Below the pieces are notes generated by a model, which was not told where the DNA came from, did no database searches, and saw only the letters and a program-made list of their open reading frames with translations. This document shows, one piece after another, positions 35,761 to 47,849 of a DNA stretch of 64,000 nucleotides (the first letter of the stretch is position 1; every line of letters starts with the position of its first letter). The position numbers and the translations under genes were made by a program. Source of the stretch: Gonocerus acuteangulatus (taxonomy: Eukaryota > Arthropoda > Insecta > Hemiptera > Coreidae); assembly GCA_946811695.1 (NCBI GenBank), contig OX328127.1, forward strand, positions 52,282,774 to 52,346,773. Direction: 5' to 3'.

Positions 35761-37190
35761 TTATCCAGGTATATCATAAACATTTACTGCCTTCCGTCCT
35801 ATGTTAGATGTAGATTCTGCCGTTGATGATCTCCCGGCTAAGTCTAATGACCGTGTTTACAATTCCCAGAGTCATTAGTTATACGATTCTGGGTCATAAC
35901 CCAGGAGTGCCTAATTATATCATTTGTGAGTCATAAAGCAATAAATGACTAAGCAACAGTTCCCCGGTTCAATAAAAGTTACTCCATTATATGGCATAAA
36001 ACACTGCTTACAACTTAAGAGACGCTGAACACGCTAAGTTATATCATGTCTATCTCGTTTCTAGCACATATTTATAATAAGGCGGGAATAATTTATTGCT
36101 ATAGCCGGAATACATTCACCAAAGATTAGCTTCTTGGGATCTGTGATAGCACATCAAACATGGCTTTCCTTTTAAGCTATAAACATTCATGGTTGTAATA
36201 ATGTCTCATATTTCTCGTTATGCTTTGTATATTTTAATATGATTGATAGTTTTAAAAAAATAAATTCAATGGTGATTTTATCAAAAATTTTCATACTATA
36301 AAAAAGGAAGTTCCATTTGAAAATACGTGACCTTTTTTTTTTCTTCAATATCCTGTATCATAATCTAATGCTTAAGGAAATAGCTTTATGACAAATCATG
36401 ATCAAGGAATTATATGTACATAGGGTAGTGCATAAATTAGGAAACAAATTTAATTTAAATTTCTGCACTTTAAAAAAAATGTTTTTCCCCCAAGTTATTG
36501 CGCTATGCATCAGAGCACGTTAACCGAATAGACTGCTGGGCTTCGCATCACAGCATAGTGTCATATTTTTTCCAAGTTCGAATTAGATTATTATTTTTTG
36601 ATGTTATGCTTCATAAGACAAATGTGGTACGAAGTCTGGTTGGTTATTTGTGTTTGTTTTTTTTTTTTTTTTTTTTTTTTTTATAACCTTGAGAGATAAT
36701 ATGTTATTAATCAGGATTTTTTTAGGAAGAATATTTTCTTTTTTAAGGGTAATTTTTGGTTTAAGATCCCGCTACTCCAATTTGTACTATTTCTGCCCGA
36801 ACACGCGAATCTTTTCTTAAGAACCCTCTCATCAAAGTTAATCCTATATCAATGCCGACTGAATTGGAGTTAGCCAAAACACTTACTTTCCTAGCAGCAA
36901 AATGGATAACATCAATCACATATATTTATTTATTTAGGTTATTTCTACGATAATGACGTCACACATGAAAATAAGAGTACAAAACCAAAATAATTATAAA
37001 AACAGTTAGGCGTAATTATAGAAGCCAAAAGGCGTCACTTATCAAATACTTATAGTAAGACGATACTGTGATTTGATAAATTTATTTATTTATTTTATGG
37101 CAACTAGACCATCTATAAGTTGCTATCCTTCCTAAACATTCATGGTGTTCAAGGAATTTTTTCAACAGGCCCTAAAATGAAAAAAAAAAC
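35761..37190. other. Intronic DNA with a poly(T) tract
   Basis: A T-run of about 26 lies at 36657-36682. Otherwise AT-rich without recognisable genes. Confidence 0.4.
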
Positions 37191-37194
37191 TCAA

Positions 37195-37272
37195 TCTGCT
37201 GCAGACGGGACTCCGAATAATCTTCCACCTGAGAATTCAAGGCGTTAGCCACTGGACCACGGAGAGACCCAT
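37195..37272 (-). repeat. tRNA-derived SINE head fragment
   Basis: The minus strand begins GGGTCTCTCCGTGGTCCAGT and continues GGCTAACGCCTTGAATTC, matching the head of the intact SINE at 50685 (GGGGTCTCCCGTGGTCTAAT, GGCTAGCGCC). The box-B half is poorly preserved. Confidence 0.6.
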
Positions 37273-40135
37273 AAATCTCTTATTGAACTATATTTTATTC
37301 TTATTTCTCTATATTGATAAGATTAGCGGCGAAAGATTAGATGTGTATTTGGTCGGTACATTTTGATAATAGTTTATTATATCATACATATAATTTATGA
37401 TGTGTAAATGTGATAATAAATATGAGATTATTGAAGTAGATAGACTGATTGTAAGGCTTTTGTAACTCAAAATATAAAACAATATTAAACTGCTCTTTCC
37501 TAGAATTTATTAATAAAAGAAAATAAACTTTTCGAACACCGTTTTTGCCCTAGTTTAGACTATTATTTCTTAGAAATCTTTTAGTAATTGTTTCAAAGTC
37601 TTATGACATCTTAATGTACTTTCTTACTAATTAACAAACAAACAACTTCACAGATACCGTATAAATATTTACAGTTACATTGCTTAGTATCGAATGTCAG
37701 AGTATTCAATTACTACTACCTCCTTCAAAAGCTTGTGAAACAATAACAACTCCTTTGTATCTTCAGAGATTTTCAACTCTTAATACCTCAGAATAAGGAA
37801 TAAGTAGAGTTAAAAAACACAAATTTTCAAATAAATGATAAATCTTTATGATCTGATTATTTTCTAATAGTTTTAGCTAATTAATTAACTTATTTTGTGA
37901 TTTGAATAAATATTTAGTAATCTTTAAAAATTATTCAAAGTGTGAGTATCAAAGATGTCTTACTGTAAATGCCGTTTTAATTTTTTTTTTTTTTGTCAAT
38001 CATTTGTAAAACTACTTACATTATGTATTTTCCGATTTTATATTGAACCAAGATACTTTCGTATTATGCTCATATTCCTTGCTCATATAATATTACAGAA
38101 TGGCAAGTTATTTCTCGTGTCGAAAATTTTCCAGATACACCTGAAGCCAGTCAATGTTATTGTAATTTAAAACGTATGTAAACCTTGTACTTAAGTTTTG
38201 TAAAAAAAAAAAAAAATAAAAAAAAAATAAAATAAAAAAAAAATAAAAAAAAATAAAAAAGATATATTATGGATAATACTAAGAAAGTAACAAATATTTT
38301 CAGACTTGGAATGTATATGATGTGCATTAAAGACTTGTATCCTCTGCCCAAGCGAGAACATCAACCCTAAAGCAGATAGAAGTGTTCCTTAGGTTTTTTA
38401 CTAAAGCCACTCTAGAACCGCCTCAACTGACACATTATAGGAATCTGTTCAAGCTAACAACCATCGGAGCGGATGGAGCTGGTCTGGTCTCTTTTATCGT
38501 CAACGAGGGCGCTCTCTGTCGCCCGTCGATTTATTATCTCTCCTACTCTATGTCGAACCGCTCTTCATATATATATATACATAGACAAAAAATTAGGTGT
38601 GACAGAGGAGCAGGATGGAAGATGGGTGAAAAAAGATTTAAAAACAACACCTTAAAAAAAAACTAAGTGTTGAGTAAAGGAAACTCTATCCTCGCAGGCG
38701 GCTTTCCCCACTTAAAAACCCGGCCTCTTTACACTTTTTAGCTTTAAGGGTTTCAACCTCACGCCTCTGAATATCATTATTCACTAACCACGCTTCATAA
38801 TAACATCTTATCTTACAAGTGACTCGTTTCGGTTTGGATTGGCCTTTCGCCCCAGGGATTTTTCTCTTCGGATCTCCTCGAAAAGAGAAAAAGAACTGTG
38901 ATATAAAAACTAGACATTACAATTAGCTGTTTCAGAAGCGAGAATGTAAGAACATCTGCCATGTGAGTATCGGTCAGTTATTGGGTGAATGGCCGAGTGG
39001 AAAAACCAAGTGCCGTTGGTGTTATAAAAGGGTGGCAACTTCGATTTTTTTGTTGTTGTGGGGACTGATGGAGGTTAATGAGAAGGTTATGTATCGATGC
39101 TAAAATGTCCATTTCCGGAAGAAAATATAGTTCCCAAATTCAATTTTAACGATCATTTTATTTGTATAAATAAACTTTGGTCATGATTACTTCTACATCA
39201 TCCAATCAGGATGTTGATAAGTATCGCAGTTATAACAGATTTGCTGGTTTAAGAAAAGTCTTTTAGCATGTCATTTGGAGGTCCTCTTTCTTGGCCTATT
39301 CTTTGCGATATCGTTCCTTGAAGAACAAATTACATGGCCAAAATTTAATTTCTTTTTATCTCAATTTTTTTAGAGGGTCTTGGTTACTAATTTTGTCTGT
39401 CATAACCCGCTTTGCGCGCTGCCACACTTCATAGGCCTTAAATCGTTTGTACATCGGATAGATCAAATTTCACTTAACATCTCCATAGAAAATGGTTTCT
39501 TTTTCATTATTCAATTATTTAAATTAATAAAGTGATAAATGTATAACAGAGCAATATAATTAAGAATGAATAAAAAAATGAAAGTACGAACGAGCCAGAA
39601 CAATTAAATGAATAAAGAAGACCCATACTCAAAAAGTAAATATAACCCAAGGGCGGAAATAACCTCGTAGTTGATCGCCTAGAAAAACTCACCCTATCCG
39701 TGTCCTATCGATAGAACAAGATGGACGAATGGGAGAGCAACTAACATATACATAATGTGGTGCAGAAAGAAACTCCTTCATAGAGATTTTTACAAAAATC
39801 GTATAGATGTTATCTTAGCCGAATCCCAACTATACCTTGACTGCTTAACATTTTGCAAAGATTTGATAATGGAAGACCTCAAAACTTGCAGGAAAGAATT
39901 AAAACGTGAAAAAATCATGTTTTGAGCCACTTTTTCTTGCCTCCATATCACGAAATATTAGAAAATAATATTATTTATGCATACAAAAATCGACCAGACC
40001 AACAGGCTTAAGTATTTTTTTATTTTTAGGACATATTTTGTAATCCTTACATTATGAGGTTATTGTTAAAGAGACTAATGTTAAACATAAAGGAAAATTG
40101 TTTTTTATGGAGTTAAACTCATGAGGGTAAATTGT
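37273..40135. other. Intronic DNA with A-rich low complexity and a shared 16-mer
   Basis: A-rich AAAATAAA repeats lie at 38203-38262. TTAGCCGAATCCCAAC at 39815-39830 is identical to part of the 10-kb palindrome, so a remnant of that element lies here. A GC-richer patch at 38400-38720 is non-coding as far as can be seen. Confidence 0.4.
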
Positions 40136-40139
40136 CTGA

Positions 40140-40345
40140 GGAGCGGCTGATAAGAGGAGGCGAATGAAGTCAGCACAGCTATCTCTTTTACTGATAACAG
40201 GGTAAATATGTCGCTTCAGCTGTCATGGCGGCACTTTTCCAACAGTTTACACTAGCAACATGGCTGCCATCCTTATCGGGATTTGAGAGGAAACAGAGGA
40301 TGCCGTCAGATCGGTGCGGTTCCCTTCATCTCTGTACTCATATGA
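40140..40345. promoter_or_regulatory. Candidate enhancer about 1.5 kb downstream of the pre-homeobox exon
   Basis: GC-richer, non-repetitive. Four GATA cores lie in about 130 bp (CTGATAAGAG, GCTATCTC, CTGATAACAG, CCTTATCGG), with two Pho/YY1-like sites (CATGGCGG, ATGGCTGCCAT) and a Runt-like site (GTGCGGTT). Regulatory function is inference. Confidence 0.3.
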
Positions 40346-40485
40346 AGAAGTATTAGAGACAAGTGTATTTCACCAGGGTTAACTCTATTCCCTCCCAAAT
40401 ATTCTCAGATAAAGATTTCTTGTTTTGAATTGAGGATGTTTGAACATTCGATGTGATTAAATGTGAAAAAATTAACCAAGATTAT

Positions 40486-40488
<3 letters not shown>

Positions 40489-40537
<49 letters not shown>
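40489..40537. repeat. Poly(A) tract
   Basis: Almost 50 A residues, preceded by ATTATTATT; no target-site duplication identified. Confidence 0.97.
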
Positions 40538-40539
<2 letters not shown>

Positions 40540-40834
40540 TTTCAAAGAAGACACTTCGTGTAAGAGGGCTATTTGGTCGAAAATAATTATTGATAATCTG
40601 GAGTGAAGCATGAAAATAAATAAATAAACCTAATCCGTTTAAAAATATTTCAGGACTTATTATAAAAACGTCGTATAGACACGCATAACTTTCTTAATCC
40701 ACCTAAAAGACAGTAAAAGACCTATCAATAAAAACAACACTCAATATCCTGAGCAAATTGAACGCTACATTTTATTCAAAGGAATAAAGCCCCTCAAGGC
40801 AAATACACAAGCATCTTCTCAAACTAAATTATAA

Positions 40835-40835
<1 letters not shown>

Positions 40836-40884
<49 letters not shown>
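40836..40884. repeat. (TA)n microsatellite
   Basis: About 22 TA units. Confidence 0.95.
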
Positions 40885-40886
<2 letters not shown>

Positions 40887-41043
40887 CTTATTTTTTTTAT
40901 ATATATTAATTTTAACAAGATGTTCCCGTCTTAAACTTTCTCATGATACGTTTAGCACTAAATACTACTCAATTCTCTGAAATTTAATTTTGATAGTGAA
41001 ACCGTCAAATGCAAAAGAGGATCAAGTTCCTATAAGAGCAATG

Positions 41044-41044
<1 letters not shown>

Positions 41045-41103
<59 letters not shown>
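41045..41103. repeat. (TA)n microsatellite
   Basis: About 28 TA units, followed by a short GTGTGTGTG run at 41118. Confidence 0.95.
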
Positions 41104-41115
<12 letters not shown>

Positions 41116-41793
41116 AGTGTGTGTGTGTTTATAAATATACATTATGTCTTTATTAAGAGCACATATACTGAACGTTGCTTACAAATGAACATATGTATTT
41201 GAGACAACATATTCGTTACTAACGACAGTACTTCGAAATTCATATCCTTTTTTTTTTTTTTTTTTTATCTATCTAGTTTACGGCATGTTTGTATTTACGA
41301 CTTCCCCGACAAGGAACTCCAAATTCCGCAGATAACAAAATTTACATATCAGACGTGCGATGTCCTTTTCCTTATTCATGAACACCTCTTCGTGTAGAGC
41401 ATGCAATAAAACAAACCAGACGAAAACATAAAATGCCAGTTTGTTTTCATAACTTAAGGGCTATTAAAGCTCATGTAATTTATTTTCGAAATTGTGAGTT
41501 AATAGATATCTTCTATTTGGCGTAGTCAAGAGTATTTGGCCTTGGAAGTCCTTGTAGAAAAACAAAAATGAGAAAGCACTTCTAATAGGTGTAACTGGCA
41601 ACATATCTAGGAATTATTGGTCACTTATAATTTTACATTTGTTATTAATTAAGTGTAATGACCATTTTAAAATATCGGCCTTTTGTAAAGACTACTTTAT
41701 TTGAGGACAAATATTGATATACATTATTGGTAAATTATGTATAATTACTCAGGTATGTTATTTCATTGGTGAATTTTGAATCTCTTTACTCAC

Positions 41794-41903
41794 CCATTGA
41801 AGGGATACCCGGCGAAGGCGGCATCGTAGGGGTGGTAAACTGAAGGGTAGGGCCAGCCAGGAGCTGCGCTAGGTAGGCCATCCTTTACATCCAAGCCGAC
41901 ACC
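41794..41903 (-). CDS. mirr: mirror, exon preceding the homeobox exon
   Basis: A 110-bp exon too short for open-frame searches. The minus-strand acceptor GTTTTAG ends at 41904 and the donor GTGAGT begins at 41793. It encodes 36 residues beginning GVGLDVKDGLPSAAP, then WPYPSVYHPYDAAFAGYPFN, ending with the first two bases of a Gly codon that the homeobox exon completes. The WPYPSVYHPYDAAFAGYPFN block just before the homeodomain is, from memory, nearly identical in Drosophila mirror, and is the strongest single argument for mirror over its paralogues. It begins in phase 0, so the preceding exon must end at a codon boundary. GC content is far above the flanking intron. Confidence 0.92.
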
Positions 41904-42044
41904 CTAAAACATTAAGAAATACATATTTAGAATATATCACTACATAAAACAAAAGAAAATGTATAACAGTCCGAATTTTAGAACCAAAATGTTTGGTTTG
42001 CGTTCATTACGTGTCCTTGTGGATAAAAATTAAACCGCTCAGAG

Positions 42045-42125
42045 GAGTAGGATATAGGTAAAATGAAGAAAACGTCAAATACCTTTACAACAATGAAGGA
42101 ATTTGACGTTTTTTCATTTAACCGA
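42045..42125. repeat. Inverted repeat, ~22-bp stem
   Basis: TAAAATGAAGAAAACGTCAA at about 42058 is matched by TTGACGTTTTTTCATTTAA at about 42103, with few differences. This could be a hairpin of a very small transposon remnant. Confidence 0.6.
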
Positions 42126-42434
42126 AGAACTTCCTTCTGTGCCAGTAACCTTGTACTTTGGAATTGGACACAGCTTAAATGGTATTCCTCAATGAAAAAT
42201 GTGCTTTACTCTAGCTTTCTATGATGATTGTGAATCTTGGAGCAATGAATTTGTGTACGTGACCACAGAATATCTAAAATTCAGTATCAATAAATAGAAG
42301 TCCAGATATGGGCGGAGATCCATAAACACAAATCGTATTTTCAAAACATTATTTTTTAGAAAGATTAACTAGCCAGCCAGGGATTTGAGGTCGCTTTCTC
42401 CGATCTGAAACTTTGGCTCGTTGAGACGAAACGA

Positions 42435-42525
42435 TATGCAAAAGGGTAGACTAATTGGCTAGGCATCCGAGGGGGGATGTGGGTTCGAATCCGAGTAGCG
42501 TTAATTTAAGAAAAAAATAAAGCTT
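42435..42525 (+). repeat. tRNA-like SINE head
   Basis: A-box-like TAGACTAATTGGCTAGGC and B-box GGGTTCGAATCC at about 42482-42493, followed by an A-rich tail. No complete cloverleaf can be closed, so it is a tRNA-derived repeat and not a tRNA gene. Confidence 0.5.
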
Positions 42526-42572
42526 TGAAAAAAATGGCTAGTAATCTTAGTTTTCATCGTTTATCAAAAGGC

Positions 42573-42820
42573 GATATCGATGGTCACAGGGAATAACTTG
42601 GTGAATTCAAAATATGAACTATTCAGTAGAGCATTGAAGAGTGTATTAACTGAGATAATACGCTATTTTACAAGATACCATGACAGCCAAAAGTCGGAAA
42701 CGATCAAGTTTGAGAATTTGAGGCTTTGTACACTATCCATGAGTTTTGGGACATAATATTAATGCACTTATCACATTATCCCATTTTCTTACTTACCAAC
42801 GGATGCTTTGTAACCATCGC
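42573..42820. mobile_element. MITE copy (CGATGGTCACAGGGAATAA family)
   Basis: Begins ATCGATGGTCACAGGGAATA and ends with the diverged complement GTAACCATCGC. Its interior (TTCAAAATATGAAC, CATGACAGCCAAA, AATGCACTTA, CCATTTTCTTACTTA) is colinear with the copy at 54687-54950. About 250 bp, no coding capacity. Confidence 0.65.
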
Positions 42821-43229
42821 TACCTAAGGATGTTTAAAGTGTGGTGCGTAGAGAGATTAAAGAGAAGAGCGAAGTGCATAGAGAAAAGCGTTGCTATGCT
42901 GAGTTAAATCGTTGCTATAATCGCTGCTTTATCTGCTGGTCAACTCTCTTTACTACCCTTTTACCTCATGCGCTTGATGTTTTTGCCATGCTCTTTTATC
43001 TTCCTCTTTAACCTCTCTACGCGCCACTCTGTAACTACCGTAAGGAATATTACACCCAAAACTTTGTTTTGGATATAAACCAAAAAACATTTTGAAATAT
43101 AGCCTTGTTCATAGACGTTACGGCGTACAACGTACGCTCTAATGTCTTGTAAAAAAATCTCGTGAATCTATTACCTTCGTAAGCAGGTGCTATTAGGGGA
43201 TGCATTTCATACTAATTATGATAATAACC

Positions 43230-43780
43230 GTAGCTAATAGAGTCATCAAAAGCCTACGAGAGGTCATCGTAGTAGCCCTTGTTGTGTAGAAGTAGGAACG
43301 GCTAGTAGGCCGTGGATTGTTACTACAGCCCGAGGCTGTCGAGGATCGGGCGAATCACGACAGATAATTGGGGAGGAAGGCGGTACTGGAGGCAATCAGA
43401 CACAATTCAGGGGCTTTGGGAGCTGGACAGATGAAAAGACTCCTGTTATGATTTATGCGGCCACCTTGTGACAAGCTGAAGTAGCCGTGTAACCCTTGTT
43501 ACAATGCCGTAGCCAACTTCATTAGGACGCCATATCCAAGATGGCCGACACCTTTTTCAATGTTATTAATGACCCTGTCAGCTAATTATTAATACGGAGG
43601 CCCCCGCAACTATATTTCACGTCCTCGTCTCAATGCGGCCTTTCACCGTGAACGCTTTGTCCGGCATCAAGGCATTGTCGCCGCTTCTGTCAATCTCTCC
43701 TTCACAGAATCTTTTTATCTCTTACTTAAAGCCTTTTTTCCCCCGCCTCTGGGATGGGTACATCTTCTATACAAGACAGC
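43230..43780. promoter_or_regulatory. GC-richer island, candidate conserved enhancer
   Basis: Over 500 bp of non-repetitive, GC-richer sequence 1.3-1.9 kb upstream of the 41.8-kb exon. It includes a Pho/YY1-like site (AAGATGGCCGA), TALE plus homeodomain sites side by side (CTGTCAGCTAATTATTAATA) and a caudal-like TTTATGCGG. No frame resembles a protein. Confidence 0.3.
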
Positions 43781-44540
43781 CTTCTTTTCCTTGTAGATGA
43801 CACTATTAACTTTATATAGGGATGTCTAGAACTATTTCCACTTTAAGATAGTTTTTCTGTTGCTTCAAGGGACTAATGATTCTACATTTTTTTTTATCCT
43901 CAGAGGCTTTCTTCCTTTTTACGATCTGCTGTTAAATTGATATTATTAATTACTCTTCATTCAATTATACAAAAATAAATAGTATCTATAATTATTGAAC
44001 CTATTTTCTAGATAGAAACTGCAAAAATAAAATGTAACGAATAAATATTTATTTATTAATTAATGCTACTCCAATTTCACAAATTTCCGCCTCATCAGGA
44101 GCGCTTCTTAAAACTATTTACACCCATAATAGGCAAATCAGTTGACTGGTTGGCGCCATGGTTTTTAGCTTCAGTCATGACGTGTTAATAGAAGGTTTGC
44201 TCGCCTACTGCGGCTGTAATGAATTTTTTTACGTTTTCATATACCTAAATAGAACCAAATGTATAATGCATTAATCCATGAACCCGTCACACCGATGGTC
44301 AAGCCACGCCTCTGAAAGCGTCACATTGAGAATTCAATATAATTAATTCCGTTTACCATTATTCTGCAGTATCAACACAATCAATGTCAAGTAAAATTAC
44401 ATAATAAAAATATTCATTGAACATTTATTTTAACATATTACATTCACAGATTGCATTAATTTAATTATGTAATCATCTTTTCAAAGTATTCATTTTTTCA
44501 TCATTTTGTTTTTTTGTTGTTTATTTTTGTTATTACTACT
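43781..44540. other. AT-rich DNA, nothing assigned
   Basis: No recognisable gene or repeat before the SINE tail. Confidence 0.4.
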
Positions 44541-44541
44541 G

Positions 44542-44718
44542 TTTTTTTTTCTTACGGCGCATCTACATCTTGGTCATTAGCGCCGACATCCAGGGTGCAG
44601 TGAGGAATTTTCCCAGCGAGCCCTGAGATGAGAAAATTCCTGCTGGAGGTTGGGAATCGAACCCACCATCTCCCGCTTATGAATCCAAGGTGCTAGCCAC
44701 TAGAGCACGGGAGACCCC
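44542..44718 (-). repeat. tRNA-derived SINE, nearly full length
   Basis: Read on the minus strand it starts GGGGTCTCCCGTGCTCTAGT at 44718, has box B GGGTTCGATTCCC, a stem-like AGGAATTTTCTCATCTCA...GAAAATTCC segment, GTCGGCGCTAATGACC and ends GATGCGCCGTAAG with an A-run (44542-44551). It is the same family as the intact copy at 50685-50903. Confidence 0.85.
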
Positions 44719-44819
44719 ATGTATATAAATTCTTTCAAATTTTAAAATGCTTGGGGTTGTTAAAGCAGTAGACATTTCTTCAAATTTCTTTATTTATTAT
44801 TAATCACTCTTGACATGTT

Positions 44820-44850
44820 TCTTGCCACTAGACCACGGGACACCCCTGTT
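44820..44850 (-). repeat. SINE head fragment
   Basis: The complement of CACTAGACCACGGGACACCCC matches only the first ~28 nt of the SINE head. Confidence 0.5.
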
Positions 44851-45960
44851 TTTATTTTAATTATAGAATAATTTGTTTGTGTTTTCTTTGTATTAGCTCT
44901 CTACTTCTCCCCTGAACCTCGCTTAATTTTATGTTTAATCGTGAATAATCTGTATTTTACTTTTAAATGATCACAGAGTAAATCGCCTTTTAGAAGTACG
45001 GTAAATAAAATAAATCTACATAATCAAGACATTTTGATTTGATATTAGTTTTGATTCATCAACACAGAAGATTATCAATTTCAATAAAGGGGAGGGAGAG
45101 AATTAAAAGACGATCCCGTTATTCTAAGGAAAGTGGCTAACAGCTAGAAGATTAGGAATGCTTCGTCGGCTCCTCTTATCCTCTCCTTTATCTTAAAGGC
45201 ACGTTCGAAAGCATTGGTCGTATAATCGTACTTATTTAACAGTTAGCATATTCATTCGATTCTATTGGTTAAATCTATAATAATAAAACCAAGGGCAAAG
45301 ATCTGATCAAAAGGGTAGTAATGATTTAAGCAGCTTATACGGAGATTGAAATACTCCTGGAGAAGTACAGAAACTATTTTGAAGTAACTTTTTTTTGTGA
45401 TTGTACTGCTGAGGTCATTAGCAACCTTTTTTATTAATTTGCTTTTTACAAATTATTTCGGAAGAATCGTGTAATCTTTCTCCAGAACACACTGAACCAA
45501 TTACGTGTCACATCTTACTTATAAGGGACTTCAGAAGTATTTCCTAATATAAGGAATATTTTTGTGCACACAAAAATACATAAAAACGTTATGAAGAATG
45601 TTTTTGAGCACACAAAAATATGCAAGAACTAACAAGGAAAGAATCCCTTACTTTATGAGGACTAGGGATAGGCCATTTACGATTTCAAATCGCAGATACT
45701 TGATCTCTTGCCTGTATAGGTCAATTTTTTGTTTATATAAATTGACCTGACTATGAACTATGACATTTCGAAAGCTGTATCTGAGAGAATACTTGATGCC
45801 TTCAGGAATAAGAAACTGAGAAAATGAAATGGCTTTCAAGTGTTTAAAGTCTTCGTTCAAAATGGCATGAATGTATGGATAGAAGGAATGATAAAACTTG
45901 TTGCTAGAGGATACCGTAACGGCACTTCGCATAAGTTGTGTTCAGATTCATGTATGGCTT
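44851..45960. other. AT-rich DNA with a small tandem duplication
   Basis: TTTTTGTGCACACAAAAATA near 45556 and a variant near 45603 form a ~50-bp direct duplication. No gene was recognised; the minus-strand frame 45648-45932 has no known domain. Confidence 0.4.
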
Positions 45961-45964
45961 ACGG

Positions 45965-46645
45965 TTAGCATCCGGCGAGGAATCCTTTTCTCCAGCCTCA
46001 ATCCTCTGGAAGGTGTCCAAAAATGGGCGGGGGTATGCAAAGATCCGGAATTATCTGCACGCTGCTGTAAGAAGTCTTGGAGAAGAATAATAGGAAGAGC
46101 CTGAAGGAAGACCCAGGTTATTATTCCATTACAAGGGAGTGTAAGATACACAAAGGGATGAAGGAGCGGGAGATTAGCGGTATTGTCCCGGCATTTCTCC
46201 CTTTCTTAATCTCAGCTGACTAATGCAGACAGGAAAAGGAGGAGAAAATAATTGTGGACCTTTGAGAAGGACCTCCTTCGCCATCCATCCGACGGTTCTT
46301 CCTGTTTCAATAGACTCACAGAGAGTCTTTTCACAGTCTGTCTCTCGCTATTTCTCTCTGATTAGCTCGTGCCTCCTGTAAAAGGCCTCAAGGTGTACAG
46401 CGCTAGATAAATCGCTTTATGAATGTCCGACGCGCTGCAATTACTGCGCGTTACATTGCTAGGGGACAATATCCTCGCTGCTTTCCTATTCCTTGCACAA
46501 TTCTGTTGAAGTCCGCCGGAGGTGAAGGGACCGTAATGGACATTTCCACCTCGCTGCAACCAAAAAGCATACAACCATCTAGCAGACAATTCTCTGGGAC
46601 AATCTTGGGAGTTTCGAAACCCTATTTGTTCTTTCCTTTTTCTCT
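45965..46645. promoter_or_regulatory. GC-richer island, candidate regulatory element
   Basis: Non-repetitive, GC-richer, with several overlapping frames on both strands and no recognised domain. GGGACAAT or its complement occurs three times (near 46184, 46464 and 46597), and a Hox/caudal-like CGCTTTATGAATG lies at about 46412. Confidence 0.25.
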
Positions 46646-47001
46646 GACATAGATAACGAATTCAAAAGTCTTCTAATCCGATTCATTCCATAATGAAAAT
46701 TTCTCCATCTGTATTTTTTTATATAAACATCATATACGGATATTTTTTTTTATTAATAATATATTTTTTTTTTTTTTGTTTGCTTCGGAACTAAGGTGAG
46801 CCACCTGATAACAAATTCTATATGTACGAGTAAAATATGAACATGTAAAATACAATTGTTCAAAAAATACTGGGAGTACATCTAAATAAAAGAAATGAAA
46901 AATGCATTTTGAGGAACATTCCATAGATCTTATTGTTAGCTTTAATATAATGGAAAATTGTTTCTTTGGATGTTCAAAAAATGTTATTTTGTTGTAGAAG
47001 T

Positions 47002-47046
47002 GCCCCTGAAGAGGTGCGAAGAAAAGATGCACGAAACATGTCGGGC
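47002..47046 (+). ncRNA. Hammerhead ribozyme-like motif, best-preserved copy
   Basis: Stem I GCCC (47002-47005) pairs with GGGC (47043-47046). The core CTGAAGA (47006-47012) is followed by one unpaired G, stem II GTGC/GCAC (47014-47017 with 47029-47032), GAAA (47033-47036) and then CATGTC. The segment ACATGT is self-complementary, so stem III could form between two RNA copies, as described for minimal hammerheads in Penelope-like retroelements. The predicted cleavage would be after C47042. The extra base before stem II departs from the textbook core and is present in all copies here. Activity is not shown. Confidence 0.55.
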
Positions 47047-47099
47047 CTATTAAATAAAGTAGTATAATAAAGGAAGACTGCTTTAACGACCCCATGCCT

Positions 47100-47785
47100 C
47101 TTAAGATAAAAAAGAATTTAGATATCTTGGGTCATCTACAAGAATAAATAATAAAAAATCAAATGAAATATGGCAACAAATTACATTCATAATTATTAGA
47201 TGTTTTTCGCGTGATAAGAAATGTTTAAATGTATATAGAAACAAAGGCCAAATAAAACATAACTTGAGATATAAACAGCCTCAAGTTATTTTTGGTTTGG
47301 CCTAAGATTTAATAAGGCATTCAAATAAACTATAACAAAACTAAACATATCTGCAAATATTGCATCTAATAATTCCAAATATATAATGAATGTCAATGCT
47401 CTCTTATAATTAATAGGGTGGTATTCATTAAGCCATAAAAAAATGACTTTTTATGATGAAAACTTATTTAGTTCTTTGTGTTAATTAGTCGAGATATTCA
47501 TATGCCCTGTAGTTGTCATTTTTACAATACTATTAACTGATAGTTAAGATAGTCTATATGGATATGTTCCTTAAAATAAACTAAAATCATAATGTGAGTC
47601 AATGGTATTCATGTATCTGTTTTATATATTCTTTTAGAATTGTCTTGAAATTTATTTATAATTTATCAAATATTATGATATGTTTCTAGAATTGGAATAT
47701 GGTTTCTGTATATTGGCTCTCGTCACTTAGTAACTCTGTCAAGTTATGGATTAGGTCAATCTTTTGACGAAGTCAGCTTTCAGTT
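47100..47785. other. AT-rich DNA, nothing assigned
   Basis: No gene or repeat recognised. Confidence 0.4.
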
Positions 47786-47787
47786 AG

Positions 47788-47847
<60 letters not shown>
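47788..47847. repeat. (TA)n microsatellite
   Basis: About 28 TA units. Confidence 0.95.

Positions 47848-47849
<2 letters not shown>

Noticed and set aside
42435..42525. Functional tRNA gene
   Set aside because: Boxes A and B are present but acceptor and anticodon stems do not close; it has an A-rich tail as in SINEs.
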